Assembly: GCF_023740735.1 (NCBI RefSeq)
Contig: NZ_JAMRXH010000018.1
Span: 90,485-154,484 of the forward strand
Reading direction: 5' to 3'
DNA: 64,000 nucleotides
Origin: Nocardia sp. CDC159
GTDB taxonomy: Bacteria > Actinomycetota > Actinomycetes > Mycobacteriales > Mycobacteriaceae
The notes beneath the pieces were generated by a model that searched no databases, had not been told where the DNA came from, and saw only the letters and a list, made by a program, of their open reading frames with translations. Positions 48,529 to 56,390 of this stretch are shown here, in pieces. Positions within the stretch are counted from its first letter, which is position 1, and each line of letters begins with the position of its first letter. Both the position numbers and the translations under genes were made by a program.

Positions 48529-49401
48529 GTGACCCGGCTCCCGCTGCGCCCGGCGATCGCCGAGGCCGCTGAGACGCTGGCCGCGGCCGGGGTGCACAGC
48601 CCGCGCGTCGACGCCGAATTCCTGGCCGCACATGTGCTCGGCGTCCAGCGGCCGCGTTTGGCGCTGGTACCCATGGTGACGCCGGAACAGCTGGCGCAGT
48701 ACCGGGCGCTGGTGGCCCGGCGGGCGCAACGCGTTCCGCTGCAACATCTCACCGGCACGGCGGCGATGGGTGAGATCGATCTCGCCGTCGGCCCCGGCGT
48801 CTTCGTGCCGCGACCGGAGACCGAGCTGCTGTTCGCCTGGGCGCTGGCCCGATTGGCGGCGCTCGGGCACGAGCACCCGCCCGTGGTGGTGGATCTGTGC
48901 ACCGGATCGGGTGCGCTCGCACTGGCCATCGCCCATGCCCGCCCCGACGCGCAGGTGCATGCGGTGGAACTGGATTCGACCGCCCTGGGTTGGGCCCGCC
49001 GCAATGTCGACGCCCGCGCCGCGGACGGCGACACCCCGATCACCCTGCACGCCGGTGACGTCACCGATCCGCACATCCTGTCCGACCTCGACGGCCGCGT
49101 CGATGTGATCGTCTCGAATCCGCCCTATGTCCCGATCGATGCCGTGCTGGATCCCGAAGTGGCGCAACACGATCCGCACCTGGCCCTGTTCGGCGGCGCG
49201 GACGGCCTCGATATCGTACGCCCCATGATCGGCACCATCGCCCGCTTGCTCCGCGCCGACGGCGTGGCCGCGGTGGAACACGACGACTCCAACGGTTCCC
49301 AGGTCGCGGCCCTGTTCGCGGCCCACGATGGTTTCGCCGATATCGTGGACCACCCCGATCTCGCGGGTAAACCCCGCTTCGTCGCGGCCCGTCGCGGCTG
49401 A
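48529..49401 (+). CDS. prmC: Peptide chain release factor glutamine methyltransferase
   Basis: 290 residues. An N-terminal helical domain binds the release factor. The SAM domain has VVDLCTGSGALALAIA, VHAVELDSTAL and the catalytic SNPPYVP (N-P-P-Y). It methylates the GGQ glutamine of RF1 and RF2, and lies directly after prfA. Start GTG 48529. Confidence 0.95.
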   Translation: MTRLPLRPAIAEAAETLAAAGVHSPRVDAEFLAAHVLGVQRPRLALVPMVTPEQLAQYRALVARRAQRVPLQHLTGTAAMGEIDLAVGPGVFVPRPETELLFAWALARLAALGHEHPPVVVDLCTGSGALALAIAHARPDAQVHAVELDSTALGWARRNVDARAADGDTPITLHAGDVTDPHILSDLDGRVDVIVSNPPYVPIDAVLDPEVAQHDPHLALFGGADGLDIVRPMIGTIARLLRADGVAAVEHDDSNGSQVAALFAAHDGFADIVDHPDLAGKPRFVAARRG

Positions 49402-49432
49402 ATTCCCCCGGAAATCGGCTTCGAGTCGGAGA

Positions 49433-49438
49433 TATCCT
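49433..49438 (+). promoter_or_regulatory. -10 element (TATCCT) of the ABC exporter
   Basis: TATCCT ends seven bases before ATG 49446, with no ribosome site between, so the exporter probably has its own leaderless promoter. Confidence 0.45.
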
Positions 49439-49445
49439 CGACATC

Positions 49446-50264
49446 ATGTGGGTCGGGCGGTGGGCAATCGAATGCGAAGGTCTGACGCATCGCTACGGCG
49501 ATCATGTCGTGCTCGACAAGCTGGACCTGCGCATCGAACGCGGCGAGATCTTCGGTTTGCTCGGCCCCAACGGCGCGGGCAAGACCACCACGATCCGCTT
49601 GCTCACCACTTTGATGCCCGTGCGGGAGGGTTCGGTGCGCGTGCTCGGCTTCGAGGCGGGCCGCCGCGACACCGACATCCGCTACAACCTGGGCTATGTG
49701 CCGCAACAACTTTCGATCGAAGCGAGCCTGACCGGGCGGCAGAACGTCACCTGGTTCGCCCGGTTGTTCGACGTTGCGCGCCGCGAGCGCGCGCAGCGCG
49801 TCGAGGAGGTGCTCGCCGCCATGGACCTGCTCGAGGTCGCCGACCGCCCGGCGTCCGGCTACTCCGGCGGCATGGTGCGCCGCCTGGAACTGGCGCAGGC
49901 CCTGATCAACCGCCCCGCCCTGCTGATCCTCGACGAACCCACGGTCGGCTTGGACCCGATCGCCCGCGACGGCGTCTGGGAGCGGGTGCGCGACCTGCGC
50001 CGCCGCTTCGGCACGACCGTCCTGCTCACGACCCACTACATGGCCGAGGCCGACGCGCTCTGCGATCGAATCGCCCTGCTGCACAAGGGAGTGCTGCGCG
50101 CGGTGGGTGCACCGGCCGAACTACGGCACGCTCTCGGCCCCACGGCCACGCTGGAGGACGTGTTCCGCCACCACGCGGGCGCGGGCCTGGACGAGGAAAG
50201 TACCACCGAGGGAGGCCTGCGCAATGTCCGAAGCACGCGTAGATCCGCACAGCGGGCCGGTTGA
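49446..50264 (+). CDS. ABC-2 type exporter ATP-binding protein (DrrA-like)
   Basis: 272 residues: Walker A GPNGAGKTTTIRLL, Q-loop YVPQQLS, signature YSGGMVRRLELAQAL, Walker B LLILDEPTVGLD, switch LTTHYMAEAD. This is the daunorubicin-resistance (DrrA) class that pairs with ABC-2 membrane proteins to export drugs, lipids or polysaccharide. The end overlaps the permease gene by 41 bases in another frame. The gene pair is not present at this position in the mycobacterial order I know, so it appears to be an insertion into a conserved core region. Confidence 0.92.
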   Translation: MWVGRWAIECEGLTHRYGDHVVLDKLDLRIERGEIFGLLGPNGAGKTTTIRLLTTLMPVREGSVRVLGFEAGRRDTDIRYNLGYVPQQLSIEASLTGRQNVTWFARLFDVARRERAQRVEEVLAAMDLLEVADRPASGYSGGMVRRLELAQALINRPALLILDEPTVGLDPIARDGVWERVRDLRRRFGTTVLLTTHYMAEADALCDRIALLHKGVLRAVGAPAELRHALGPTATLEDVFRHHAGAGLDEESTTEGGLRNVRSTRRSAQRAG

Positions 50265-51066
50265 TTTCCCGCCGCTGCGCGCGGCCCCCCGCGGTGCGGC
50301 CCGGCTGGCCGCGCTGGGCTCGCGAATCCTCACCTTCGCCCTGGTCGAATTGCAGCGGCTGCGCCAGGATCGCAGCGAATTGGTCACCCGCGCCGTGCAA
50401 CCGGCGCTGTGGATGCTGATCTTCGGCACCACTTTCGCCCGGCTGCGCACGATCCCGACCGGCGATATGCCGTATCTGGACTTCCTGGCCCCCGGCATCA
50501 TCGCCCAGTCCGCGCTGTTCATCTCGATCTTCTATGGCGTCACGCTGATCTGGGATCGCGACGCGGGCATTCTCAACAAGCTCATGGTCACCCCGACCCC
50601 GCGCGCCGCGCTGATCACCGGCAAATGTTTCGCGGCTGGTGTGCGCTCGGTGGCCCAGGTGCTGATCATCGTGATCCTGGCCCTGATCATGGGCGTGAAC
50701 ATGACGCTGAATCCGCTGAAGCTGTTCGGCGCGGTCGTCGCGGTGCTGCTCGGCGCGGCCTTCTTCGCCTGCCTCTCGATGACCATCGCGGGTCTGGTCG
50801 CCAAGCGGGATCGGGTGATGGGCATCGGCCAGGCCATCACCATGCCGCTGTTCTTCGCCTCGAACGCGCTGTATCCGATCGACCTGATGCCCGGCTGGCT
50901 GCGCGCGATCAGCCATGTCAACCCGCTCAGCTACGAGGTCGACGCGCTGCGCGGGCTGCTGGTGGGCGGCCCGCATCACCTGTGGCCGGACTTCGGCGTG
51001 TTGATCCTGGCCGCGGTCGCCGGGATAGCCTGTGCCTCGGCCCTTCTCGGGCGGTTGGTGCGCTGA
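50224..51066 (+). CDS. ABC-2 type exporter permease (DrrB-like)
   Basis: 280 residues with six predicted membrane helices (WMLIFGTTFARL, LAPGIIAQSALFISIFYGVTL, SVAQVLIIVILALIMGV, LFGAVVAVLLGAAFFACLS, and others). The family signature VNPLSYEVDALRGLL follows the fifth helix. It forms the export path for the ATPase just upstream. ATG 50224 lies inside the end of that gene. The substrate is unknown. Confidence 0.9.
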   Translation: MSEARVDPHSGPVDFPPLRAAPRGAARLAALGSRILTFALVELQRLRQDRSELVTRAVQPALWMLIFGTTFARLRTIPTGDMPYLDFLAPGIIAQSALFISIFYGVTLIWDRDAGILNKLMVTPTPRAALITGKCFAAGVRSVAQVLIIVILALIMGVNMTLNPLKLFGAVVAVLLGAAFFACLSMTIAGLVAKRDRVMGIGQAITMPLFFASNALYPIDLMPGWLRAISHVNPLSYEVDALRGLLVGGPHHLWPDFGVLILAAVAGIACASALLGRLVR

Positions 51067-51113
51067 GCGCCCGGGCTCGCCACTCCGATCATGGTCCGAT
51101 TGGACAGAACCAA

Positions 51114-51119
51114 TAGACT
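51114..51119 (+). promoter_or_regulatory. -10 element (TAGACT) of the Sua5 gene
   Basis: TAGACT ends eight bases before GTG 51128, consistent with a leaderless transcript. Confidence 0.45.
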
Positions 51120-51127
51120 CACTCGCC

Positions 51128-51793
51128 GTGAGTACCGTCTACGACTGCTCCGATCCCGACTCGCGGGCCGCGGGCATCACCGCCGCGCGGGCCACCCTGA
51201 AATCCGGGCGGCTGGCCGTCATCCCGACCGATACGCTCTACGGCATCGCCGCCGACGCGTTCGATTCGTCGGCCGTCTCCGCTCTGCTCGCGGCCAAGCG
51301 CCGCGGCCGGGACATGCCGGTTCCGGTGCTGGTCGGCTCGTGGAACACCATCGACGGGCTCGTGTTCTCGGTGCAGCCGCAGGCGCGCGAGCTGATCCGC
51401 GCGTTCTGGCCCGGCGGGCTGAGTCTGGTTGTGCAGCAGGCCCCCTCGCTGGCCTGGGATCTCGGCGACGCCCGCGGCACGGTGATGCTGCGCATGCCGT
51501 TGCATCCGGTCGCGCTGGAACTGCTGCGCGAGGTCGGCCCGCTGGCCGTGTCCAGTGCCAACGTCTCCGGTCAGCCCCCCGCGACCACGGTCGACGAAGC
51601 GCGCGCCCAGCTCGGCGATCTGGTGAACGTCTACCTCGATGGCGGTAAGGCCGAGCACGGCGTCGCCTCCACCATCGTCGATCTGACCGCCGACAAGCCG
51701 CGCATCCTGCGCGAGGGCGCGGTGACGGCCGCGCAGGTGGGCGAGGTGCTCGGCATATCCCCGGACGAGCTGTCGCCCGAGACCTCGCGGTGA
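51128..51793 (+). CDS. L-threonylcarbamoyladenylate synthase (Sua5/YrdC family)
   Basis: 221 residues: SGRLAVIPTDTLYGIAADA, AAKRRGRDMPVPVLVG, FWPGGLSLVV, VMLRMPLHPVALELLREVGPLAVSSANVSG. These form the YrdC fold with its positively charged pocket (KR and SSAN motifs). It makes threonylcarbamoyl-AMP from threonine, bicarbonate and ATP for the t6A modification of tRNAs that read ANN codons. The length is that of the YrdC domain alone, without the Sua5 C-terminal domain. It sits upstream of wecA, as in mycobacteria. Confidence 0.93.
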   Translation: MSTVYDCSDPDSRAAGITAARATLKSGRLAVIPTDTLYGIAADAFDSSAVSALLAAKRRGRDMPVPVLVGSWNTIDGLVFSVQPQARELIRAFWPGGLSLVVQQAPSLAWDLGDARGTVMLRMPLHPVALELLREVGPLAVSSANVSGQPPATTVDEARAQLGDLVNVYLDGGKAEHGVASTIVDLTADKPRILREGAVTAAQVGEVLGISPDELSPETSR

Positions 51794-51804
51794 CGGCCTG
51801 GTAG

Positions 51805-52998
51805 ATGCTTCTCAGTCAGGGAACGGCATACAGTCAGGGCGCGATCGTTCCGCTACGCGAGCTACTGCTGGTGCTGCTCGTGTCCGCGGTGATCACGCTG
51901 CTGTCCACCGGCGGCATTCGCGTGCTGGCCATCGCCTTCGGCGCGGTGGCGATTCCGCGCGAGCGCGATGTGCACGTCAAACCGATCCCGCGGATGGGTG
52001 GGGTGGGCATCTATCTCGGCGTGCTCGCCGCGGTGGCCTTCGCCCATCAGCTGCCCGCACTGCGCCGGGGCTTCGACTATCCGCACGATATTCCGGCGGT
52101 CGTCGTCGCCGGGACGCTGATCGTGCTGGTCGGCGTCCTCGACGACCGCTGGGGGCTGGACTGGCTGACCAAGCTGGTGGGACAGATCACCGCCGCCGGG
52201 GTGATGGCCGTCATGGGGTTGAGCTGGGTGGCCATCTACAACCCGTTCAACAACACCACGGTGGTCCTGGATCCGCTGCAGGGCGCCCTGGTCACCGTCG
52301 GCATCACCGTCGTGATGATCAATGCGATGAATTTCGTCGACGGCCTGGACGGACTGGCGGCCGGGCTGGGGCTGATCGCCGGGGGCGCGGTATTCGTGTT
52401 CACGGTCGGATTGCTCTACGAACAGGGCGGCGCCACCGACACCTATCCGCCCGCCCTGCTCGCCGCCGCGCTCGCGGGCGGCTGCCTGGGATTTCTGCCA
52501 CACAATTTCTCACCCGCCCGGCTTTTCATGGGCGATTCCGGATCGATGCTGATCGGACTCATGCTGGCCGCGGTCTCCACCGGTGCGTCGGGACGAATTC
52601 CGCTCACCGGGTATGGCCCACGCGACATCGTGGGTTTGCTCTCACCGCTGCTGCTGGTCGGCGCGGTCATGTTCATCCCGGTCCTGGATCTGGTGATGGC
52701 GATCATTCGGCGGGCCCGCGCGGGCGTCAGTTTCTCCACTCCGGACAAAATGCATCTGCATCATCGGCTGTTGCAGATCGGGCATTCGCAGCGGCGCGTG
52801 GTGCTGCTCATCTATCTGTGGGTCGGCGTACTCGCATTCGGGGCGGTCGGTACGTCTTTGATGGAGTGGCGGGTGGTCGTGCTGTTGTTCGCGGCCGGAC
52901 TGGTTTTCGCATTGGTGGTGACGGCCGTGCCCTCGCTGCGCGACGCGGTCGGGCTGCGGCGGCGGAGGCCGCGCGGCGACGCGGTGAGCGACGGGTAG
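51805..52998 (+). CDS. wecA: UDP-GlcNAc:undecaprenyl-phosphate GlcNAc-1-phosphate transferase
   Basis: 397 residues with ~11 membrane helices. Cytoplasmic loops carry KPIPRMGGVGIYLG, the DDRWGLDW acidic pair, NAMNFVDGLDGLAAG, FMGDSGSM and the His-rich KMHLHHRLL, all signatures of the WecA/MraY family, with the H-H-R pattern favouring WecA. It starts lipid-linked GlcNAc synthesis; in mycobacteria the product feeds the arabinogalactan linker. It lies 11 bp after the Sua5 gene. Confidence 0.94.
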   Translation: MLLSQGTAYSQGAIVPLRELLLVLLVSAVITLLSTGGIRVLAIAFGAVAIPRERDVHVKPIPRMGGVGIYLGVLAAVAFAHQLPALRRGFDYPHDIPAVVVAGTLIVLVGVLDDRWGLDWLTKLVGQITAAGVMAVMGLSWVAIYNPFNNTTVVLDPLQGALVTVGITVVMINAMNFVDGLDGLAAGLGLIAGGAVFVFTVGLLYEQGGATDTYPPALLAAALAGGCLGFLPHNFSPARLFMGDSGSMLIGLMLAAVSTGASGRIPLTGYGPRDIVGLLSPLLLVGAVMFIPVLDLVMAIIRRARAGVSFSTPDKMHLHHRLLQIGHSQRRVVLLIYLWVGVLAFGAVGTSLMEWRVVVLLFAAGLVFALVVTAVPSLRDAVGLRRRRPRGDAVSDG

Positions 52999-53001
52999 AG
53001 T
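52996..53001 (+). promoter_or_regulatory. -10 element (TAGAGT) of atpI
   Basis: TAGAGT overlaps the wecA stop region and ends eight bases before GTG 53010. It fits a leaderless start. Confidence 0.35.
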
Positions 53002-53009
53002 TGGCGACC

Positions 53010-53462
53010 GTGAGCACCGCACCCGAGTACCATCCCGACGCCCCGCTGCGCGCTGCCCTGCGCTACGGCATCGCCGGATTGGTTGTGCTGGTTGTGGTTT
53101 CGGCGGTGCTCGGCTCGATCCTCGCGGGACTGCCCGGACTCTGGGGCGCGCTGATCGGATCGGCCATCGGTGGTTTCTTCATCCTCACCACGGCGGCGCT
53201 GGTGTTGTTCAGCGCGAAATTGGATTCCGGTATCCAGGGCATGGTCATGCTCGCCAGTTGGGTCGGAAAACTGCTGGTCGTGATGGTCGTGGTGGCGATT
53301 CTCAAACAGTTCGATTTCTACGACCGCATGACGCTGTTCCTCACCGTGGTGGGCGCGCTGCTGATCGTGCTCGGCGCGGAGACCTACGGGCTGTTGCGGC
53401 AACGCGTGCCGATTGTGGCGACTCCGGACGAGCGCGCCGATCAAGATCATTCGAATGTTTGA
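53010..53462 (+). CDS. AtpI-like membrane protein
   Basis: 150 residues with four membrane helices (LRYGIAGLVVLVVVSAVLGSILAG, ALIGSAIGGFFILTTAALVLF, and two more). It occupies the position of the atpI-like gene before atpB in mycobacteria. AtpI-type proteins help assemble the c-ring or take up Mg2+; that role is assumed here by position. Start GTG 53010. A ~300-bp gap follows before atpB. Confidence 0.8.
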   Translation: MSTAPEYHPDAPLRAALRYGIAGLVVLVVVSAVLGSILAGLPGLWGALIGSAIGGFFILTTAALVLFSAKLDSGIQGMVMLASWVGKLLVVMVVVAILKQFDFYDRMTLFLTVVGALLIVLGAETYGLLRQRVPIVATPDERADQDHSNV

Positions 53463-53494
53463 CGCGACCCCCTACACGTTGTCGTAGATAGCTT

Positions 53495-53509
53495 GGTAAA
53501 CTCTTTACC
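53495..53509 (+). promoter_or_regulatory. Inverted repeat and -10 candidate before the atp operon
   Basis: GGTAAA-CTC-TTTACC (53495-53509) contains TAAACT, a good -10. I see no matching -35. The rest of 53463-53759 shows only a 67-codon open frame with poor codon usage. Confidence 0.35.
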
Positions 53510-53759
53510 GTAAGCAGCCGAACCACGGGGGCGGTCACTACTACCTCGAGTGGGAGGCTATGCTTACAGCCGTGTCGGACCTGAGGGGGTTCGGCCCTGC
53601 ACCGTCGACGATGTCGCCGACGTACAGACGCCACGAGCGGGTGACGCCCCGCACAGCTGCTGACGAACTTCGAGCCGACCTGAGTCGACCACCAGATCGT
53701 CAATGTCCGATCGAACCGCGGGTAGCACCATACCCGCGGCCCGAACACGGGAGAGAACG

Positions 53760-54551
53760 CTGAGCGTCACCACTTTGGCGGGCGAGTTTCACGCGCCTTC
53801 GCTACAAGACTTCTTCCCTCCGGCTGTGCTGTTCGAGGGGACGCCTTTCGAGCTCGACCGTTTGATGCTGATTCGCATCCTGATGACGGTCGTGCTGTTG
53901 GCAGTCATGTTGCTCGCATTCCGCAGCCCCAAGCTGGTGCCGCGGGGCCTGCAGAACATCGCCGAGTACGGATTGGTGTTCGTGCGGGAGCAGATCTGTG
54001 ACGAGGTGCTCGGCAAGGAATCCGGGCGGAAATTCTTCCCGCTGATCGCCACCGTCTTCTTCACGGTGCTGTTCCTGAACTTATCCAGCATCATCCCGTT
54101 CCTGAACATCTCCTCGAACGCGCGAATCGGCATGCCGCTGGTGCTGGCCGTGATCGCGTACATCGCCTTCAACTACATCGGCATCAAGAAGTACGGCTTC
54201 TGGAAGTACATGCGCTCGTCCATCGTGGTGCCGAATGTGCCGCCCGCGATGCACGTGCTGCTGATTCCGATCGAGTTCATCTCGACCTTCGTCCTGCGCC
54301 CGTTCACGCTGACCGTCCGGCTCATGGCCAATATGCTGGCCGGTCATATCATGCTGGTGTTGTTCTTCAGCGCCACGCAGTTCTTCCTGTTCGAGGGCGC
54401 CGCCTGGATGAAGGGGCTGTCACCGTTCTCGCTGGTGGGCGGATTCGCCTTCACGCTGTTCGAGATGCTGGTGATCTTCCTGCAGGCCTACGTGTTCGCG
54501 CTGCTGACCGCTGTGTACATCAGCCTTGCCCAGCACGCCGACTCGCACTGA
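53760..54551 (+). CDS. atpB: F1Fo ATP synthase subunit a
   Basis: About 263 residues with six membrane helices. The essential Arg lies in VRLMANMLAGHIML, which faces the c-ring, and the final helix has EMLVIFLQAYVFALLTAVYI. Subunit a provides the proton half-channels. The start is odd: the family-like N-terminus SVTTLAGEFHAPSLQDFFPP follows CTG 53760, with GGGAGAG about six bases upstream, while the in-frame ATG 53703 has no ribosome site and adds an unlikely extension. I prefer CTG 53760. It is the first gene of the complete operon atpBEFHAGDC. Confidence 0.95.
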   Translation: MSVTTLAGEFHAPSLQDFFPPAVLFEGTPFELDRLMLIRILMTVVLLAVMLLAFRSPKLVPRGLQNIAEYGLVFVREQICDEVLGKESGRKFFPLIATVFFTVLFLNLSSIIPFLNISSNARIGMPLVLAVIAYIAFNYIGIKKYGFWKYMRSSIVVPNVPPAMHVLLIPIEFISTFVLRPFTLTVRLMANMLAGHIMLVLFFSATQFFLFEGAAWMKGLSPFSLVGGFAFTLFEMLVIFLQAYVFALLTAVYISLAQHADSH

Positions 54552-54574
54552 CCGCACAACCGCACAAAGACTGA

Positions 54575-54598
54575 CCCACACGCCGCCGGGGGTGTGGG
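54575..54598 (+). other. Hairpin between atpB and atpE
   Basis: CCCACAC pairs with GTGTGGG around a GC-rich loop in the 71-base gap. It may shape atpE translation or mRNA processing. Confidence 0.4.
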
Positions 54599-54622
54599 CA
54601 ACAGAAAGGGAAAAGAAATCTC

Positions 54623-54871
54623 ATGAGCCTCTCCTACGTGGCCGCTGAACTCGCCCAGACCACCGACAAGGTGAAGGGCTACGGCGCTATCGGTTACGGT
54701 CTGGCCGCCATCGGCCCCGGCATCGGCGTGGGCATCGTGGTCGGTAAGGCGATCGAGGGCATCGCTCGCCAGCCCGAGCTGCAGGGCACCATCCGGACGA
54801 ACATGTTCCTGGGTATCGCGTTCACCGAGGCCCTGGCCCTCATCGGTCTCGTCGCCGGCTTCATCTTCTGA
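54623..54871 (+). CDS. atpE: F1Fo ATP synthase subunit c
   Basis: 82 residues forming two helices. GYGLAAIGPGIGVGIVVGKAIEG is the glycine-rich first helix, the loop is ARQPEL, and the second helix has LGIAFTEALALIGLVAGFIF with the proton-carrying Glu. This is the subunit of the c-ring and, in mycobacteria, the bedaquiline target. ATG 54623 follows a purine-rich stretch (GAAAGGGAAAAGAAA). Confidence 0.97.
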   Translation: MSLSYVAAELAQTTDKVKGYGAIGYGLAAIGPGIGVGIVVGKAIEGIARQPELQGTIRTNMFLGIAFTEALALIGLVAGFIF

Positions 54872-54876
54872 TTGCC

Positions 54877-55434
54877 ATGAACGGGATGTATTTGCTCGCG
54901 GCCGAGGCGGGGGAGGACAAGAACCCCCTCCTCCCCGAGACGTACGACATCGTTTGGTCGCTGGTTTGCGTCGCGGTCATCGCCTTCGTCTTCTACAAGT
55001 ACGTGGCGCCGCGCCTGCAGAAGGTGCTCGACGAGCGCTCCGACAAGATCGAGGGCGGCATCGCCAAGGCCGAGGCCGCGCAGGCCGAGGCGCAGGCGAC
55101 CCTCGAGCAGTACCAGCAGCAGCTCGCGGAGGCCCGGCTCGAGGCCGCGCGCATCCGTGAGGAGGCGCGCAACCAGGGTCAGCAGATCCTCGCGCAGATG
55201 CGGACCGAGGCCCAGGCCGAGGCCGATCGCATCGTCGCCGCCGGTCATGCGCAGCTCGAGGCGCAGCGTCAGCAGATCGTGACCGAACTGCGCGGCGAGC
55301 TCGGCCGCACCGCCGTCGACCTGGCCGAGAAGATCATCGGACAGTCGGTGTCGGATCAGGCCAAGCAGGCCGCATCGATCGACCAGTTCCTTGCAGAATT
55401 GGACGAGAAATCCGGCATCGGGGTCGGAAGGTAA
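54877..55434 (+). CDS. atpF: F1Fo ATP synthase subunit b
   Basis: 185 residues: one membrane helix (IVWSLVCVAVIAFVFYKYVAP) and a long, heptad-patterned stalk rich in Ala, Glu, Gln and Arg (KVLDERSDKIEGGIAKAEAAQ). It forms the outer stalk linking Fo to F1. It starts five bases after atpE; ATG 54886 is an alternative. A 97-base gap follows. Confidence 0.95.
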   Translation: MNGMYLLAAEAGEDKNPLLPETYDIVWSLVCVAVIAFVFYKYVAPRLQKVLDERSDKIEGGIAKAEAAQAEAQATLEQYQQQLAEARLEAARIREEARNQGQQILAQMRTEAQAEADRIVAAGHAQLEAQRQQIVTELRGELGRTAVDLAEKIIGQSVSDQAKQAASIDQFLAELDEKSGIGVGR

Positions 55435-55531
55435 CCATGCCTGGGCGAGTCAGCGGTCGGAGGCGGCAGCGGAGTGTAACCACGCAGACCGCCTCGCACT
55501 GGCAGGATCCAACACAGTGAAAGTGGGAAGC

Positions 55532-56341
55532 ATGTACGCAGCGAGCCGCGAGGCGAGCTCCCGCGCGAGGGAAGCTCTTTCGGCCGCTCTCACCGGGAGC
55601 GACACCGTCGCCGCCACGACGGGCTCCGAATTGTTCGCCGTTGTCGCCGTACTCGACGACCAGCGTTCGCTGCGTGTGGCGCTCGCGGATAAGTCGGTTG
55701 CGAGTTCGGCGCGCGCCGAACTGGCCGAACGCGTCTTCGGCGGCAAGATCAGCGCGGCCACCCTGGCCGTGCTGACCACCGCCGTCGCCCAGAACTGGTC
55801 CCGCACCCGGGACCTGGTCGACACGCTGGAATTGCTCGGGCAGGAGGCGCTGCTGCGCGCCGCGACCGATCGCGGCCGCATCGACGCCGTCGAGGATGAG
55901 CTGTTCCGGCTCGGCCGGATCGTCGAGGACAATCCGGACCTCGAACAGGCCCTCGCCGCTCGCGGTACGTCGGCGCAGGCCAAACGCGAGCTGCTGGAAC
56001 GGCTGCTCAGCGGCAAGGTCGAGGACGTCACCCTGCAGCTGGCCCAGCAGGCGGTGGGCCGCTCCGTCGGCGACGTGGGTCCCGTCTTCGACCGGTTGTC
56101 CGATCTGGCGGCGGCGCTGCGCAAGCAGATCGTCGCTCATGTGCGCGCGGCGGTCGAGCTGTCGCCGCAGCAGCGCGAGCACCTGGCGGCCTCGCTGCAG
56201 CGCATCTACGACAAGCCGATCACCGTGCACGTGCAGGTCGATCCGACCCTGCTGGCGGGCGTCGTCATCCGCGTGGGCGACGACATCATCGACGGCAGCG
56301 CGATCGGCCGGCTGCAGCGCCTGCGGCAATCCCTGACCTAG
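55532..56341 (+). CDS. atpH: F1Fo ATP synthase subunit delta
   Basis: 269 residues, longer than E. coli delta (177). It opens MYAASREASSRAREALSAAL and ends with the conserved IRVGDDIIDGSAIGRLQRLRQSL. The extra ~90 residues are as in Corynebacterium-type delta. The membrane-spanning b-like part fused to delta in mycobacteria is absent. The frame is open from 55391, but ATG 55532 with GGGAAG close upstream fits the family. Confidence 0.93.
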   Translation: MYAASREASSRAREALSAALTGSDTVAATTGSELFAVVAVLDDQRSLRVALADKSVASSARAELAERVFGGKISAATLAVLTTAVAQNWSRTRDLVDTLELLGQEALLRAATDRGRIDAVEDELFRLGRIVEDNPDLEQALAARGTSAQAKRELLERLLSGKVEDVTLQLAQQAVGRSVGDVGPVFDRLSDLAAALRKQIVAHVRAAVELSPQQREHLAASLQRIYDKPITVHVQVDPTLLAGVVIRVGDDIIDGSAIGRLQRLRQSLT

Positions 56342-56390
56342 CCGCACACCCCCGACATTCCTTCAGACCACAGCGAGAGCAGGAAGAACC

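Noticed and set aside
53560..53763. 67-codon open frame before atpB
   Set aside because: Third positions are only moderately G/C and the protein looks random. It is kept only as a possible leader in the atpB start finding.
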